This document shows positions 7,443 to 18,199 of a stretch of 64,000 nt of DNA, in pieces. The notes under the pieces are model-generated. The model ran no database searches, was not told where the DNA came from, and saw only the letters and a program-made list of their open reading frames with translations. The translations under genes and the position numbers were made by a program. Numbering within the stretch: the first letter of the stretch is position 1; every line of letters starts with the position of its first letter. Source of the stretch: Actinoallomurus spadix (GTDB lineage: Bacteria; Actinomycetota; Actinomycetes; Streptosporangiales; Streptosporangiaceae); the NCBI RefSeq assembly GCF_024055725.1, contig NZ_JAMXMX010000017.1:62001-126000 (forward strand), in the 5' to 3' direction.

Positions 7443-9371
7443 TCAGCGGAACTGGCGGGGCTGCCTGGGGAGCATGACGTGGGTCGGGCCGCGCCACTTC
7501 TGCTGGGCGGAGAAGGACGGCGCGGACGACGAGCCGCCGATGATCACCGGGAGGGTGATCCGGCTGCCGGCCAGGTCGACCGTGACGGCGGCGCCGGTGG
7601 CGTCGTCGTCCTGGGTGTCGGCGTCGGTGCCGATGAGGATCAGGGCGAGCCGGTGCCCGGCCTTGAAGCGGTAGTCCTGCGGCAGGGTGTCCCAGCGGAC
7701 CGTGTAGGTCCTGCCCGGCGTGAGCGGTGACGGGTGGCTGAGGGACGCGCGGTTCTGCGCGTCGAGGTAGCCGCGGGTCACCACGTTGACGTCGGAGGTC
7801 ACGGTGTCCGTGACGACCTTCCGGTAGCAGGCGTCGTCGCCGGCCGTGCTGTCACCGTGGCAGTCCTCGGTGGTCAGCGTCTTCACGCCCGATCCGGCGC
7901 CCAGGTAGTTCACCCGGGTGTCGGTGCCGTAGTCGACGAGCAGCGCGCCGAGGTTGGCCGTCGGCCCGTCGAGCTTGATCTTCAGGCTGACCTCCGGCGT
8001 GCCGGAGAGCCGGACGTCGGTCTTCAGCGGCGGGGTCGTGTAGGCCAGCCGGTAGGGCTTCGCCGTCGTGGGGTCGGAGACGGTGTCGTCCTCGGTCTGC
8101 TTGGTGTCGCTGTACGAACCGGTGCCGGTGCCGGCCGTGAGGCCGAGGCCGCCGCCGGCCTGGGGGTGGAGGCTGAGCCGCCGGGTGTGCGGCGCGGGCC
8201 AGTCGGACTGGGTGGCCCACTGGTCGGGGCCGGTCTCGATGTCCGCGCGCGGTTGCTTCATGATGCCGTTCGGCAGTTTCCAGAGCCAGTGGTCGAACCA
8301 CTGGTGCAGGGTGTCGACCCAGACGTCGCGGCGGAAGTCGAACGGGTCGACGTGGCCGTACTGGGACAGCCACACCTTGCGCGGCACTCCACGCTCGGCC
8401 AGCGCCGCCCACCAGGTGGAGAACTGGCTGGGCTTGACGTTCAGGTCGTTGAGCCCGTGGATCGCGAAGACGCTGGCGTGCACCCGCCTCGCGTCGGCGA
8501 TGGGACCGGTTCGGTAGTCGCGTTCGTTCCAGAAGGCGTTGTCGTTCCCGGTGGCGTCGTCCTGGCCCTGGGCGAGGCGCTGCCGGACGGCGGCGCACTT
8601 GGCGGGCGGGTCGGTGTCGACCACCTGGGCGAGGCCGTCCTCCTCGCCCTTGAACCAGATCACGCCGTTCACGCGGCTGTAGTCGTACCAGGAGCTGATC
8701 GCGGAGATCGGCACGATGGTGTCGAGGCCCTTGACGCCGGTGGCCGCGACGCCGTTGGCGAGGGTCCCGTCGTAGGACTTGCCGATCATGCCGGCGTGGC
8801 CGGTGGACCACGTGGCCTTGACCGGCCTGCCCTGGGCGTCGAAGGCCTTGGCCCGGCCGCCCAGCCAGTCGATGACGGCCTTGCCGCCGAGCACGTCCGA
8901 GGCGCCGCCGGAGGTGGGGCAGCCGTCGGACCTGGTGGTGCCGTCCATGTCGACGTTCAGGACCGCGTAGCCGCGCGGCACGAAGTAGTTGTCGTAGAAC
9001 AGCGGGAACTTGACCGGATCGCCGTTCGCGTCGTAGGTCTTGCGCTCGCCCTCGTTGCCGCGGCCGAGATTGTCGTAGTACGGGCTCTCGTCGATGATCG
9101 CCGGCACCTTGAGTCCGGCGTCGGTCTCGCGGGGCCGGACGATGTCGACCCGGATGAGGTCCTTCTTGCCGTCACCGTCGGAGTCGACGCTCGACTGCAC
9201 CCGGACGAATTCCCGGATGGCGTTCCCGTACGAGAAGACGGGCTGGGTGACGCCGTCCGCCACTTTGATCGTCGGCTTCTTCGCCGCGTGGGCGGCGGGT
9301 GCGCCGGTCGCCGTGAGGGCGGCCGCGACCGCGATTGAGGCGAGAGCTCCTCGCCGTGCTGAGATCCGCAC
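7443..9371 (-). CDS. Secreted X-Pro dipeptidyl-peptidase-type (S15/CocE) hydrolase
   Basis: 642 aa. Residues 1-29 are a Sec signal peptide (basic start, hydrophobic core, AHA-A cleavage). The alpha/beta-hydrolase domain carries S199 in GKSYDG, D309 (HGLNDLN) and H340 (YGHVDP), the triad of the PepX/CocE family. The C-terminal 270 residues fit the PepX_C jelly-roll. A DSDGDGKKD stretch at 63-71 looks like a calcium-binding loop. It probably removes Xaa-Pro dipeptides from extracellular peptides; an ester or amide substrate cannot be excluded. It lies downstream of glgB on the same strand but is separated by a hairpin. Confidence 0.88.
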   Translation of the reverse strand: MRISARRGALASIAVAAALTATGAPAAHAAKKPTIKVADGVTQPVFSYGNAIREFVRVQSSVDSDGDGKKDLIRVDIVRPRETDAGLKVPAIIDESPYYDNLGRGNEGERKTYDANGDPVKFPLFYDNYFVPRGYAVLNVDMDGTTRSDGCPTSGGASDVLGGKAVIDWLGGRAKAFDAQGRPVKATWSTGHAGMIGKSYDGTLANGVAATGVKGLDTIVPISAISSWYDYSRVNGVIWFKGEEDGLAQVVDTDPPAKCAAVRQRLAQGQDDATGNDNAFWNERDYRTGPIADARRVHASVFAIHGLNDLNVKPSQFSTWWAALAERGVPRKVWLSQYGHVDPFDFRRDVWVDTLHQWFDHWLWKLPNGIMKQPRADIETGPDQWATQSDWPAPHTRRLSLHPQAGGGLGLTAGTGTGSYSDTKQTEDDTVSDPTTAKPYRLAYTTPPLKTDVRLSGTPEVSLKIKLDGPTANLGALLVDYGTDTRVNYLGAGSGVKTLTTEDCHGDSTAGDDACYRKVVTDTVTSDVNVVTRGYLDAQNRASLSHPSPLTPGRTYTVRWDTLPQDYRFKAGHRLALILIGTDADTQDDDATGAAVTVDLAGSRITLPVIIGGSSSAPSFSAQQKWRGPTHVMLPRQPRQFR

Positions 9372-9434
9372 GCGCTACCTCCTGAGGTTGCGCGCGAAAT
9401 CTCTCGCACCGCACGGCTCTGCCACAACATCATT

Positions 9435-9446
9435 GCCACATGTGGC
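9435..9446. promoter_or_regulatory. 12-bp palindrome upstream of the peptidase
   Basis: GCCACATGTGGC is a perfect inverted repeat 64 bp upstream of the GTG start at 9371, in the only non-coding DNA available for its promoter. It is a possible operator; no regulator is assigned. Confidence 0.3.
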
Positions 9447-9473
9447 CCGGTGATCGTCGGCGCCGCCCCATCA

Positions 9474-9496
9474 TGGCCGTGTGGGGGACACGGCCA
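9474..9496 (-). terminator. glgB terminator hairpin
   Basis: TGGCCGTGT and ACACGGCCA pair as a 9-bp stem with a G5 loop, 27 bp downstream of the glgB stop and before the peptidase promoter. Confidence 0.55.
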
Positions 9497-9522
9497 CAAC
9501 GGGCGTCAGGGGCGGAAGGCGA

Positions 9523-11721
9523 TCATTCCGGGGCGAGCCAGAGGGCGCCGAGCGGGGGCACGCGCAGGCAGGCGGACGCGGGCAGCCCGTGGCTGGGCTC
9601 GTCGACCGCCTCGACGGCGCCGAGGTTGCCGACGCCGCTGCCGCCGTACTCGTACGCGTCGGTGTTGACCACCTCGCGCCAGCGGCCCGCGCGGGGCAGG
9701 CCGAGCCGGTAGTTCTCGTGCGGGACACCGGAGAAGTTGACGACGCAGGCGAGCGGCGCGCCGTCCGGCCCGTAGCGCAGGAAGGAGATGACGTTGCCCG
9801 CGACGTCGTCGGCGGAGATCCAGCGGAAGCCCGCCGGGTCGGTGTCCATGGTCCACAGCTGGGGCGAGGCGGTGTAGGTGTGGTTGAGGTCGCGGACCAG
9901 GCTGCGTACGCCGACGTGGAAGTTGTCCTCGGCCTCGTCCAGCAGCCACCAGTCGAGGGAGCGGGACTCGGCCCACTCGGCGCCCTGGCCGAACTCCTGG
10001 CCCATGAACAGCAGCTGCTTGCCCGGGTGCGCCCACATGAACGCCAGCAGGGCCCGCAGGTTGGCGAACCGCTGCCACTCGTCGCCGGGCATCTTGCCCA
10101 GCAGGGAGCCCTTGCCGTGCACGACCTCGTCGTGCGACAGCGGCAGCACGTAGTTCTCCGAGTAGGCGTAGACCATCGAGAACGTGATCTCGTGGTGGTG
10201 GTAGCCGCGGTACAGCGGGTCCCGCTGGAGGTAGGCCAGCGTGTCGTGCATCCAGCCCATGTTCCACTTGAACCCGAATCCGAGCCCGCCGAGGTGGGTG
10301 GGGCGGGAGACGCCGGGCCAGGCGGTGGACTCCTCGGCGATCGTCACGATGCCGGGGGAGCGCTTGTACGCGGTGGCGTTCATCTCTTTGAGGAAGTCGA
10401 TCGCCTCGAGGTTCTCCCGGCCGCCGTAGATGTTCGGCGTCCACTCGCCCTCGGCGCGGGAGTAGTCCAGGTACAGCATCGAGGCGACGGCGTCGACGCG
10501 GAGCCCGTCGACGTGGAACTCCTCCAGCCAGTAGTTGGCGTTGGCGACCAGGAAGTTGCGGACCTCGGCGCGGCCGAAGTCGAAGATGAGGGTGCCCCAG
10601 TCCTTCTGCTCGCCGCGGCGCGGGTCGGCGTGCTCGTACAGCGGGGTTCCGTCGAAGCGGGCCAGGGCCCACTCGTCCTTGGGGAAGTGGCCCGGCACCC
10701 AGTCGATGATCACACCGATGCCGGCTTGGTGGAGCCGGTCGACGAGGTGGCGGAAGTCGTCGGGGTTCCCGAACCGGGAGGTCGGCGCGTAGTAGGAGGT
10801 CACCTGGTAGCCCCACGAGCCGCCGAACGGGTGCTCCGCGACCGGCAGGAACTCCACGTGGGTGAAGCCCATCTCGGTGACGTAGCCGACGAGCTGGTCG
10901 GCGAGTTCGCGGTAGCCCAGGTCGGCGCGCCAGGAGCCGAGGTGGACCTCGTACGTGCTCATCGGCGAGTGCAGCGCGTCGTAGGACTTGCGGCGCGTCA
11001 TCCACTCGTCGTCATCCCATTCGTAGGAGGAGGTGAAGACGGTGGAGGCGGTGGCGGGCGGCCGCTCGGCGTACCGCGCCATCGGGTCGGCCTTGCGCCG
11101 CCAGATCCGGTCGGCGCCGAGGATCTCGAACTTGTAGTTCGTGCCGTCGCCGACATCAGGGACGAACAGCTCCCAGACGCCCGAGGAGCCGAGCGAGCGC
11201 ATCGGGTGGGCCCGGCCGTCCCAGTGGTTGAAGTCGCCGATGACCCGCACGCCGCGGGCGTTCGGGGCCCAGACCGCGAAGGAGGTGCCGGAGACCGCGC
11301 CGAGGACCGAGGCGTACGTGCGGGTGTGCGCGCCGAGGACCTTCCACAGCTCTTCGTGCCGGCCTTCGCCGATCAGGTGCAGGTCGAGTTCGCCGAGGGT
11401 CGGCAGGTGCCGGTACGGGTCGTCCTGGATCACCTCGGGCCCGTCGTACGCCACCGCCAGCCGGTAGTCCGGTACCGCCTGGGGCTCGTCACCGGCCAGG
11501 GCGGTGCCGGTCGGCAGGGTCACCGCGAAGACACCCTCGTGCACGTGGCGCATCGGGTGCCGGGTGCCGTCCGGAAGGATCACCTCCACCGTGGTGGCCA
11601 GCGGCCGCAACGCGCGGACGGTGACGCCGTCGCGCCCGGGATGGGCGCCGAGCACGCTGTGGGGGTCGTGGTGATCTCCGCCGATCAGCCGGTCGATCTC
11701 GTCGTTGGTGACCCGCGCCAT
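9523..11721 (-). CDS. glgB: 1,4-alpha-glucan branching enzyme GlgB
   Basis: 732 aa, the full family length. Residues 20-110 are an extra N-terminal beta-sandwich, about 130-235 the CBM48 module, about 250-600 the GH13_9 barrel, and the rest the C-terminal all-beta domain. The nucleophile is D410 ([10 protein letters not shown]) and the acid/base E463 (IAEESTAWP). It cuts alpha-1,4 chains and reattaches them as alpha-1,6 branches in the cytosol. It completes the GlgE pathway with mak, treS and glgE upstream. Unusually, a GntR gene and a 72-aa gene lie between mak and glgB, so glgB probably has its own promoter in 11722-11797. Confidence 0.95.
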   Translation of the reverse strand: MARVTNDEIDRLIGGDHHDPHSVLGAHPGRDGVTVRALRPLATTVEVILPDGTRHPMRHVHEGVFAVTLPTGTALAGDEPQAVPDYRLAVAYDGPEVIQDDPYRHLPTLGELDLHLIGEGRHEELWKVLGAHTRTYASVLGAVSGTSFAVWAPNARGVRVIGDFNHWDGRAHPMRSLGSSGVWELFVPDVGDGTNYKFEILGADRIWRRKADPMARYAERPPATASTVFTSSYEWDDDEWMTRRKSYDALHSPMSTYEVHLGSWRADLGYRELADQLVGYVTEMGFTHVEFLPVAEHPFGGSWGYQVTSYYAPTSRFGNPDDFRHLVDRLHQAGIGVIIDWVPGHFPKDEWALARFDGTPLYEHADPRRGEQKDWGTLIFDFGRAEVRNFLVANANYWLEEFHVDGLRVDAVASMLYLDYSRAEGEWTPNIYGGRENLEAIDFLKEMNATAYKRSPGIVTIAEESTAWPGVSRPTHLGGLGFGFKWNMGWMHDTLAYLQRDPLYRGYHHHEITFSMVYAYSENYVLPLSHDEVVHGKGSLLGKMPGDEWQRFANLRALLAFMWAHPGKQLLFMGQEFGQGAEWAESRSLDWWLLDEAEDNFHVGVRSLVRDLNHTYTASPQLWTMDTDPAGFRWISADDVAGNVISFLRYGPDGAPLACVVNFSGVPHENYRLGLPRAGRWREVVNTDAYEYGGSGVGNLGAVEAVDEPSHGLPASACLRVPPLGALWLAPE

Positions 11722-11797
11722 GACGCTCCTCGGATGTTCTTGTGTGCACGCTCCTCCTAAGCCTGCCCGACGAGCGTCGCCTAATCCTCGGGGGGTC

Positions 11798-11813
11798 CGG
11801 ATCTTGAGATCCG
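11798..11813 (-). terminator. Small hairpin after the GntR gene
   Basis: CGGATCT and AGATCCG pair around TG immediately after the GntR stop codon and upstream of glgB. It could be a terminator or an operator dyad for glgB. Confidence 0.35.
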
Positions 11814-11814
11814 C

Positions 11815-12573
11815 TCAAAGGTCGAGCGCGTAGTCGAGGACGACGCGGTCCGCGGGCAGGACGATGTCCCGGCAGACCTCCAGGACCTGGTCGCCGGACA
11901 GCATCCGCCGGGTGATGGTGAGCACCGGCACGCCCGGCGCCATGCGCAGCGTCGCGGCCTCCTCCGGGGTCGGCATCCGCGACCGTACGGACTCTTCGAC
12001 GCGGGTCGCGGGATGTCCCAGGTAGGCGAGCTGCGCGGGGGTGCCGCCCGGCCACGGTTCGCGGTCCGGGTCGGCCACGGGCGTCCCGGCCACCAGGCTC
12101 CAGGGCAGGTAGTTGGTGGAGATCTGCTGGGGTTCGCCGCGCGCCCAGAAGACGAAGTGACGCCGGAGCAGCGGAGTCCCCGGTTCGAGCGCGAACAGGG
12201 CCGCCAGGTCCTCGTCGGCGCGCCGCCGGGAGTAGGACCGGTCCAGCCGGTAGTCCCGCCAGGTGATGTGGTGGTCGACGGTGAAGGACGTGGCGGGCGT
12301 CGTGCCCGGGTCCGTCTCGGCGCGGTACCGCTCCATGGCCAGCCGGCGCGCGGGCGGGCGGGCGCGGACGAGCGTGCCGCCGCCACGGCGGGTCTCGATC
12401 AGCCCCTCGGAGCGGAGTAAGGAGAACGCCTGGCGGACGACGATCTCCGAGACGCCGTACGACGCGGACAGCCGGCTGATCGTGGGCAGCCGGGAGCCGG
12501 GCGGGTAGGTGCCGTCGCGGATCAGGTCGCGGAGCTCGCCGGCGATGCGGGCGTAAGCGGGGGGGATCGCCAC
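11815..12573 (-). CDS. GntR-family (HutC/UTRA type) transcriptional regulator
   Basis: 252 aa from the GTG at 12573, chosen because AGGAGG lies 5 nt upstream and the protein then begins right at the HTH. Residues 1-75 are the GntR winged helix (GSRLPTISRLSASYGVSEIV, RRGGGT), and about 95-250 the UTRA ligand-binding domain ending in VLDYALDL. It is divergent from the small gene at 12688, with a dyad in the intergenic region. It sits between glgB and mak, so it may control the alpha-glucan genes, or it may be an inserted regulator/small-protein pair. The effector is unknown. Confidence 0.87.
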   Translation of the reverse strand: MAIPPAYARIAGELRDLIRDGTYPPGSRLPTISRLSASYGVSEIVVRQAFSLLRSEGLIETRRGGGTLVRARPPARRLAMERYRAETDPGTTPATSFTVDHHITWRDYRLDRSYSRRRADEDLAALFALEPGTPLLRRHFVFWARGEPQQISTNYLPWSLVAGTPVADPDREPWPGGTPAQLAYLGHPATRVEESVRSRMPTPEEAATLRMAPGVPVLTITRRMLSGDQVLEVCRDIVLPADRVVLDYALDL

Positions 12574-12641
12574 CTTGCCCTCCTCATGGCCGTGGGGAGA
12601 CGTTCCGCTTACGCGCGGGTTGACACCTTCAGCTATCAGAC

Positions 12642-12664
12642 CCACTTTCGTATACAGAAGGTGG
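12642..12664. promoter_or_regulatory. Candidate GntR operator dyad
   Basis: CCACTTTC (12642-12649) and GAAGGTGG (12657-12664) match as inverted arms at 7 of 8 positions around GTATACA, in the 114-bp gap between the divergent GntR and 72-aa genes. A TTGACA at 12620-12625 is a possible -35. Confidence 0.45.
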
Positions 12665-12687
12665 AGTTTCCAGCGCGAAGGGGCAAT

Positions 12688-12906
12688 ATGGCGGATTTCG
12701 CCGCTACCAAGGCCACGTTAGAGAGCAAGTTCCCCGGCTGGATCGTCTGGCGCAGCGACGCGGGGCACTGGTACGCGACCCGTGCGGGCAGCCTCACCGA
12801 CCAGCAGATCCGAGCCGGTCAGGCGATGACCGTGGCCGCCGAGGCGCCGGAGACGCTCCGGCTGCTTCTGGCCGAGCAGGAGCGTCCCGGCGAGGGCGCG
12901 GGATGA
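12688..12906 (+). CDS. 72-aa conserved-looking small protein beside GntR
   Basis: 72 aa, no recognised domain. The sequence has an aromatic core (FPGWIVWRSDAGHWYATR) followed by a charged alpha-helical half (LTDQQIRAGQAMTVAAEAPE). It starts at an ATG with AAGGGG 4 nt upstream, within a longer open frame starting at 12586. It is divergent from the GntR gene and convergent with mak, whose stop is 7 bp away. Small proteins of this shape next to GntR or XRE regulators are common in Streptosporangiales, from general familiarity. A function as regulator partner is inference. Confidence 0.65.
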   Translation: MADFAATKATLESKFPGWIVWRSDAGHWYATRAGSLTDQQIRAGQAMTVAAEAPETLRLLLAEQERPGEGAG

Positions 12907-12913
12907 CCGTTCG

Positions 12914-14302
12914 TCAGGAGGCCAGGTAGCCGGACTCCGGGCGGACGCTGAGGGCGGCGATCGACCCCAGCGGGATCGGCAGCCAGGAGGGCCGGTTCCG
13001 CGCCTCGTACATGACCTCGTAGACGGCCTTGTCGAACTCGAAGGCCCGCAGGATCACCTCGTGCGCGGCCGGGTCGATGCCGCCGGCCTCGGCGTACCCG
13101 CGGCAGAAGGCGGAGCGGTTCCGGTCCGCCCACTCCTGGGCGCGGTACTCCAGCTGGTCGCGGTCGCCGCGGAAGGTCTGCCCGTTGATGAGGAGGTGAC
13201 GGGCCGCGTAGTCGAACGAGCGCAGCATCCCGGCGACGTCGCGGAGCGGATGGGCGGGCGCCCGGCGCTCCTCCAGGGACTTGGCGGGCTCGCCCTCGAA
13301 GTCCAGCAGCATCCAGCCGGAGTCGGTCCGCATGACCTGGCCGAGGTGGTAGTCCCCGTGGACGCGCTGCACGAGGAGCGGCTCGTCCAGCTCGGCCAGC
13401 GCGTCGAAGGCGTCGGTGAGCCGCCCGGCGTACGGCGTGAGCTGCGGGACGACCTCGCACGTCTCGCAGAGGCGGGTGTGCATCCGGTCGGCGACCGCGC
13501 GGATCTCGGCGGGCGTCATCTCCCCGGTGCCGAACGCGGCGGCCAGGTCGCGGTGGACGTCGGCGGTCGCCGCGCCGAGGCGTTCGGCCTCGGCGGCGAA
13601 GTCGCCGCCGACCTCGTCGGCGCGCAGGTCGGCCTCGGCGTACAGGTCACGGACGCTGGTGCCGGCGAGTTGCCAGCCGTCGGTCCCGCTGCGCAGGAAC
13701 TCCGACATCATCGCCAGCGTGGACAGCGTGCCGCCGAGGTCGCTGGAGAACCAGCCGTACAGCTCGGGGACGTGCTTGCTGCCGGCGCGGGCGAGGCCGA
13801 TGCTGACCTCGAGGTCGGGGTTGATGCCGGGGGTGAGGCGGCGGAAGAGCTTGCAGATGTAGGCGTCGCCGTAGATGAGCGAGGTGTTGCTCTGCTCCGC
13901 CGGGCTGGCGAAGCTGGGCAGGCCGGGGTCGATGCCGGTGATGGACCGGAACGTCAGCGGGCCGACGTCGACGTTGCCGGCCATGTTCTCCAGCCAGACC
14001 CGGGTCAGCTGAGGGTCGTGGACCGCGTCGTAGACGCATGATCCGTTGCCGAGCTGCCCGATCACGGCGTACTTGAGTCGGCCGGGCAGCTCGCTGCGAA
14101 CACCCAGGGGCACCTGGTATCGATCGGTGCTCTCGCCCTGGTGCACGGCGATGATCACATGGTGCAGCGACGGATCGCCCTCGACGAGTTCGGTGTCCGA
14201 GACGACGGATATGCCGTCGATCCTCCGATCCTTGCCCGCGAACCACCGCTGGCGCGGAAGCCACTCCACCAACAGGTCGTCGAGTCGTTCCATCAACAGC
14301 AC
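12914..14302 (-). CDS. mak: Maltokinase (Pep2/Mak), ATP-dependent maltose 1-kinase
   Basis: 462 aa, the length of stand-alone maltokinases. N-terminal RQRWFAGKDR is the family signature. The kinase-like fold carries the catalytic loop HGDYHLGQV and the metal-binding LLDFEGEP, as in aminoglycoside-phosphotransferase-like kinases. It phosphorylates maltose made by TreS to maltose-1-phosphate, the donor for GlgE. Gene order glgE, treS, mak on the minus strand with a 37-bp treS-mak gap indicates one operon. A second ATG three codons in is an alternative start. Confidence 0.93.
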   Translation of the reverse strand: MLLMERLDDLLVEWLPRQRWFAGKDRRIDGISVVSDTELVEGDPSLHHVIIAVHQGESTDRYQVPLGVRSELPGRLKYAVIGQLGNGSCVYDAVHDPQLTRVWLENMAGNVDVGPLTFRSITGIDPGLPSFASPAEQSNTSLIYGDAYICKLFRRLTPGINPDLEVSIGLARAGSKHVPELYGWFSSDLGGTLSTLAMMSEFLRSGTDGWQLAGTSVRDLYAEADLRADEVGGDFAAEAERLGAATADVHRDLAAAFGTGEMTPAEIRAVADRMHTRLCETCEVVPQLTPYAGRLTDAFDALAELDEPLLVQRVHGDYHLGQVMRTDSGWMLLDFEGEPAKSLEERRAPAHPLRDVAGMLRSFDYAARHLLINGQTFRGDRDQLEYRAQEWADRNRSAFCRGYAEAGGIDPAAHEVILRAFEFDKAVYEVMYEARNRPSWLPIPLGSIAALSVRPESGYLAS

Positions 14303-14339
14303 TGACTATGTCACCTCGCCTGTGCCTCCTGTTTGTGCG

Positions 14340-16079
14340 TCATGGCGCTTCGCCATCACCCCCGGGGCTCGGGGACAGGAGGAACCAATAGAAACCATGC
14401 CCAGGAAGCGTCAGAAGATACGGGAGCTCCCCAATCGTGGGGAATTGCACTCCTCCCATGCACTCGACGGGGTTGGCCCCCTCGAACCGCCGCAGGTCGA
14501 GCTCGACCGGCTGCGGGAAGCGCGAGAGGTTGTTGACGCACAACACGCGATCTTGACCGTACTCCCGTACGAACGCCAGCACGCTCGGGTTCGAGGCGGT
14601 CAGCTCGGTGTAGTCGCCGACGCCGAAGACCGGATGCCGCTTGCGGATCTCGATCATCTTGCGCGTCCAGTGCAGGAGCGACCCGGTGTTGTTCTGCTGC
14701 GACTCCACATTGATCGCCTGGTACCCGTAGATCGGGTCCATGATGACCGGGAGGTACAGCCGCGCCGGGTCGCAGGAGGAGAAGCCGGCGTTGCGGTCCG
14801 GGGTCCACTGCATGGGCGTCCGCACGCCGTCGCGGTCGCCCAGCCAGATGTTGTCGCCCATGCCGATCTCGTCACCGTAGTAGATGACGGGCGAACCGGG
14901 CAGCGACAGCAGCAGGGCGGTGAACAGCTCCAGCTGGTTGCGGTCGTTGTCCAGGAGCGGCGCCAGGCGCCGGCGGATGCCGATGTTGGCCTTCATCCGC
15001 GGGTCCTTGGCGTACTCCGAGTACATGTAGTCGCGCTCTTCGTCCGTCACCATCTCGAGCGTCAGCTCGTCGTGGTTGCGGAGGAAGATGCCCCACTGGG
15101 CGTTCTCCGGGATCTTCGGCGTCTGCGCCATGATCTCGGAGATGGGGTAGCGCTGTTCCCGCCGGACCGCCATGAAGATGCGCGGCATGACCGGGAAGTG
15201 GAACGCCATGTGGCACTCGTCGCCGCCCGTGGCCGGGTCGCCGAAGTACTCCACGACGTCGGCGGGCCACTGGTTCGCCTCGGCCAGCAGCACCCGGTCG
15301 GGGTACAACCGGTCGACCTCGGCCCGGACCCGCTTGAGGTAGTCGTGGGTCTCCTTGAGGTTCTCGCAGTTCGTGCCCTCCCGCTCGTACAGGTAGGGCA
15401 CGGCGTCCAGGCGGAACCCGTCGATGCCGAGGTCCAGCCAGAACCGCAGGACCTCCAGCATGGCGTCCTGCACCGCGGGGTTGTCGAAGTTCAGGTCCGG
15501 CTGGTGGTTGAAGAACCGGTGCCAGTAGTACTGGCCGCGCACCGGGTCGTACGTCCAGTTCGACGTCTCGGTGTCCACGAAGATGATCCGGGCGTCCTTG
15601 TACGCCTCGTCCGTGTCGGACCACACGTAGAAGTCACCGAACGGCCCGTCGGGGTCCTCCTGGGACGCCTTGAACCACGGGTGCTGGTCGCTCGTGTGGT
15701 TCATGACCAGGTCGGCGATGACGCGGATGCCGCGCTTGTGCGCCTCCTCCACCAGCTCGACGAAGTCGCCGAGGTCGCCGAACTCCGGGAGGATCTTCAT
15801 GAAGTCGCTGATGTCGTACCCGCCGTCGCGCAGCGGCGACTCGTAGATCGGCAGCAACCAGATGCAGTCGATGCCGAGCCACTGCAGGTAGTCCAGCTTC
15901 TGGGTGAGCCCCCGGATGTCACCGGTGCCGTCACCTGTTGAGTCGTAGAAGCCTCGGATCAGAACCTCGTAGAAAACACAGTTCTTGTACCAGTGAGGCT
16001 CGTTGGGCGTCTCACGCGTGAACGTGTCGGGAACCGGCTCGACGGGGCCGACTCCGGGTAGGGGATCCAACTGCGTCAA
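14340..16079 (-). CDS. treS: Trehalose synthase TreS (maltose/trehalose isomerase)
   Basis: 579 aa, GH13_16. N-terminal [22 protein letters not shown] is typical of TreS. The catalytic triad is D225 ([10 protein letters not shown]), E267 (LLAEANQWP) and D337 (RNHDELT). It interconverts trehalose and maltose in the cytosol; in actinobacteria the flux is mainly trehalose to maltose for Mak and GlgE. Its start codon overlaps the glgE stop by 4 nt, so translation is coupled. It is not fused to Mak, unlike in some relatives. Confidence 0.95.
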   Translation of the reverse strand: MTQLDPLPGVGPVEPVPDTFTRETPNEPHWYKNCVFYEVLIRGFYDSTGDGTGDIRGLTQKLDYLQWLGIDCIWLLPIYESPLRDGGYDISDFMKILPEFGDLGDFVELVEEAHKRGIRVIADLVMNHTSDQHPWFKASQEDPDGPFGDFYVWSDTDEAYKDARIIFVDTETSNWTYDPVRGQYYWHRFFNHQPDLNFDNPAVQDAMLEVLRFWLDLGIDGFRLDAVPYLYEREGTNCENLKETHDYLKRVRAEVDRLYPDRVLLAEANQWPADVVEYFGDPATGGDECHMAFHFPVMPRIFMAVRREQRYPISEIMAQTPKIPENAQWGIFLRNHDELTLEMVTDEERDYMYSEYAKDPRMKANIGIRRRLAPLLDNDRNQLELFTALLLSLPGSPVIYYGDEIGMGDNIWLGDRDGVRTPMQWTPDRNAGFSSCDPARLYLPVIMDPIYGYQAINVESQQNNTGSLLHWTRKMIEIRKRHPVFGVGDYTELTASNPSVLAFVREYGQDRVLCVNNLSRFPQPVELDLRRFEGANPVECMGGVQFPTIGELPYLLTLPGHGFYWFLLSPSPGGDGEAP

Positions 16080-18199
16080 CTCTCGCCTCTCGAGACCGTG
16101 AAGATGTGGGCAGGCCGGGTGTGGGGGTCAAGGCGTACGTAGTTCGCCTGCCGCCAGTGATACGACTCGCCGGAGAGCTCGTCGGTGACGACGAACTCGT
16201 CCGACCAGTCGAGTCCGAGCGCGGGCAGGTCGAGATGGACCGTCGCCTCGCGAACCTGATGTGGATTGAGATTCACGACGACCAGCACGACGTCTCCGAG
16301 GCGGTCGGGGCCGTCCGGCACGCGTTTGGAGTAGCAGATCAGCTCCGGCTGGTCGACATGGTGGAATCGTAGGTCACGCAGCCTGTGCAACGCAGGATGC
16401 GCTCGCCGGACGGAGTTCAGCGTCTCGATGAACGGCGCCAGGCTGCGCCCCTCACGCTCGGCCGCCTCCCAGTCCCGCGGCCGGTACTGGTACTTCTCCG
16501 AGTCGCGGTACTCCTCGCTGCCCGGCCGTACGGGGGTGTTCTCGTACAGCTCGTAGCCCGAGTAGACCCCCCAGGTGGGCGACAGCGTCGCGGCGAGGAC
16601 GGCGCGGATCGCGAACGCCGGCGGCCCGCCGTGCTGCAGGTACTCGTGGAGGATGTCGGGCGTGTTGACGAAGAAGTTCGGCCGCATGTAGGCGGCCGCG
16701 GCGCCGGACAGCTCCCGGAGGTACTCCTCCAGTTCGTCCTTGCTGTTGCGCCAGGTGAAGTAGGTGTAGGACTGGTGGAAGCCGATCTTGCCGAGGGTGT
16801 GCATCATCGCCGGACGGGTGAACGCCTCGGCGAGGAACAGCACGTCCGGGTCGGTCGCGGCGATGCTGCCGAGCAGCCGCTCCCAGAACGCCACCGGCTT
16901 GGTGTGCGGGTTGTCCACCCGGAAGATCCGGACGCCGTGCGCCATCCAGTGCCGGACGACCCGCTCGACCTCCTCGTAGATTCCTTCGGGGTCGTTGTCG
17001 AAGTTCAGCGGATAGATGTCCTGGTACTTCTTCGGCGGGTTCTCCGCGTACGCGATGGACCCGTCGGCCCGCGTGGTGAACCACTCGGGATGTTTCTGGA
17101 CCCACGGGTGGTCCGGCGAGCACTGCAGCGCCAGGTCGAGCGCGACCTCCATGCCCAGCTCACGGGTACGGGCGACGAAGGCGTCGAAGTCCTCGAACGT
17201 TCCAAGTTCGGGGTGGATGGCGTCGTGGCCGCCGTCCTCCGAGCCGATCGCCCACGGCGAGCCGGGATCGTGCGGCTCGGCGTGCAGGGTGTTGTTCGGG
17301 CCCTTGCGGAACTGCCGGCCGATCGGGTGGACCGGCGGCAGGTAGACGACGTCGAAGCCCATCTCGGCGATGGCGGGGAGCCGCCGCATCGCCGTTCGGA
17401 ACGTTCCCGACTGCGGCGCACGGCGGCCCATCGGGTCGTACGTCGCGCCCTCCGACCGGGGGAAGAACTCGTACCAGGATCCGAACAGCGCCCGCTCCCG
17501 GTGCACCACCAGCGGATGCCACTCCGAGGTGGTCACGTGCTCGCGCAGCGGATGCGCGTCGAGGATCTCGCGGATCTCCGGTGCCTCCGCCGCCTCGAAC
17601 CGCGTCATCGGCGGGATCGTCCGGTCCCGGAGCGTACGGGCCAGCGCGGTCAGCGCGGCCCGCTTCTTCGGCACGCCGACCTTGCCCTTGGGCAGTCCGG
17701 CCGCCGCCCGCTCGAACAGCCGGGCGCCCTCCTCGAGCATCAGCTCGGTGTCCTGCCCGCGGGGGATCTTGATGCCCGCGTCGTGGTGCCAGTGCGCGAT
17801 CGGATCGCCCCACGCCTCGACCCGGAAGTGCCACAGCCCGGTCGTGGCCGGGGCCACCCGCGCGGCGTACCGGTCGGTGCCGGGGGTGACCTCGGACATG
17901 CGGGCGAGCGGCCCGACCCGGCCCTCCGGATCCCGCAGCACGACGGCGGCGCCGAGCCTCTCGTGTCCCTCGCGGAACACGGTGGCGCCGACCTCGAACT
18001 CCTCGCCGGGAACGGCCTTGGCGGGCCAGCGTCCGCAGTCGATCACTGGCTGCACGTCGAGAATGGGAATGCGTCCGATCATCGCAGGCGAGCGTACAGA
18101 CGCGGATCCGCGATCACCCTGTTCTTCGGAAAGCTCTGATCTTTCTTGAGGGTCGCTGCCGCCGGAGGGGGTGGGGGTGCTCGGCGTGGGTTGGCGCAT
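16076..18199 (-). CDS. glgE: Maltosyltransferase GlgE (alpha-1,4-glucan:maltose-1-phosphate)
   Basis: 707 aa from the ATG at 18199. An internal ATG at 18082 (codon 40, [11 protein letters not shown]) is where many homologues start, so the true protein may be 668 aa; the first 39 residues are Ser/Pro-rich and unlike a folded domain. The GH13_3 barrel contains [10 protein letters not shown] with the nucleophile Asp and LAEAFTRP with the acid Glu. It extends alpha-1,4-glucan with maltose from maltose-1-phosphate. First gene of the glgE-treS-mak operon, divergent from glgP. Confidence 0.94.
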   Translation of the reverse strand: MRQPTPSTPTPSGGSDPQERSELSEEQGDRGSASVRSPAMIGRIPILDVQPVIDCGRWPAKAVPGEEFEVGATVFREGHERLGAAVVLRDPEGRVGPLARMSEVTPGTDRYAARVAPATTGLWHFRVEAWGDPIAHWHHDAGIKIPRGQDTELMLEEGARLFERAAAGLPKGKVGVPKKRAALTALARTLRDRTIPPMTRFEAAEAPEIREILDAHPLREHVTTSEWHPLVVHRERALFGSWYEFFPRSEGATYDPMGRRAPQSGTFRTAMRRLPAIAEMGFDVVYLPPVHPIGRQFRKGPNNTLHAEPHDPGSPWAIGSEDGGHDAIHPELGTFEDFDAFVARTRELGMEVALDLALQCSPDHPWVQKHPEWFTTRADGSIAYAENPPKKYQDIYPLNFDNDPEGIYEEVERVVRHWMAHGVRIFRVDNPHTKPVAFWERLLGSIAATDPDVLFLAEAFTRPAMMHTLGKIGFHQSYTYFTWRNSKDELEEYLRELSGAAAAYMRPNFFVNTPDILHEYLQHGGPPAFAIRAVLAATLSPTWGVYSGYELYENTPVRPGSEEYRDSEKYQYRPRDWEAAEREGRSLAPFIETLNSVRRAHPALHRLRDLRFHHVDQPELICYSKRVPDGPDRLGDVVLVVVNLNPHQVREATVHLDLPALGLDWSDEFVVTDELSGESYHWRQANYVRLDPHTRPAHIFTVSRGES

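Noticed and set aside
6310-7497. N-terminal extension of the SDR-like gene to 637 codons
   Set aside because: The extension runs antisense through the intact lysR gene and has no SDR features; a good start lies at 6309.
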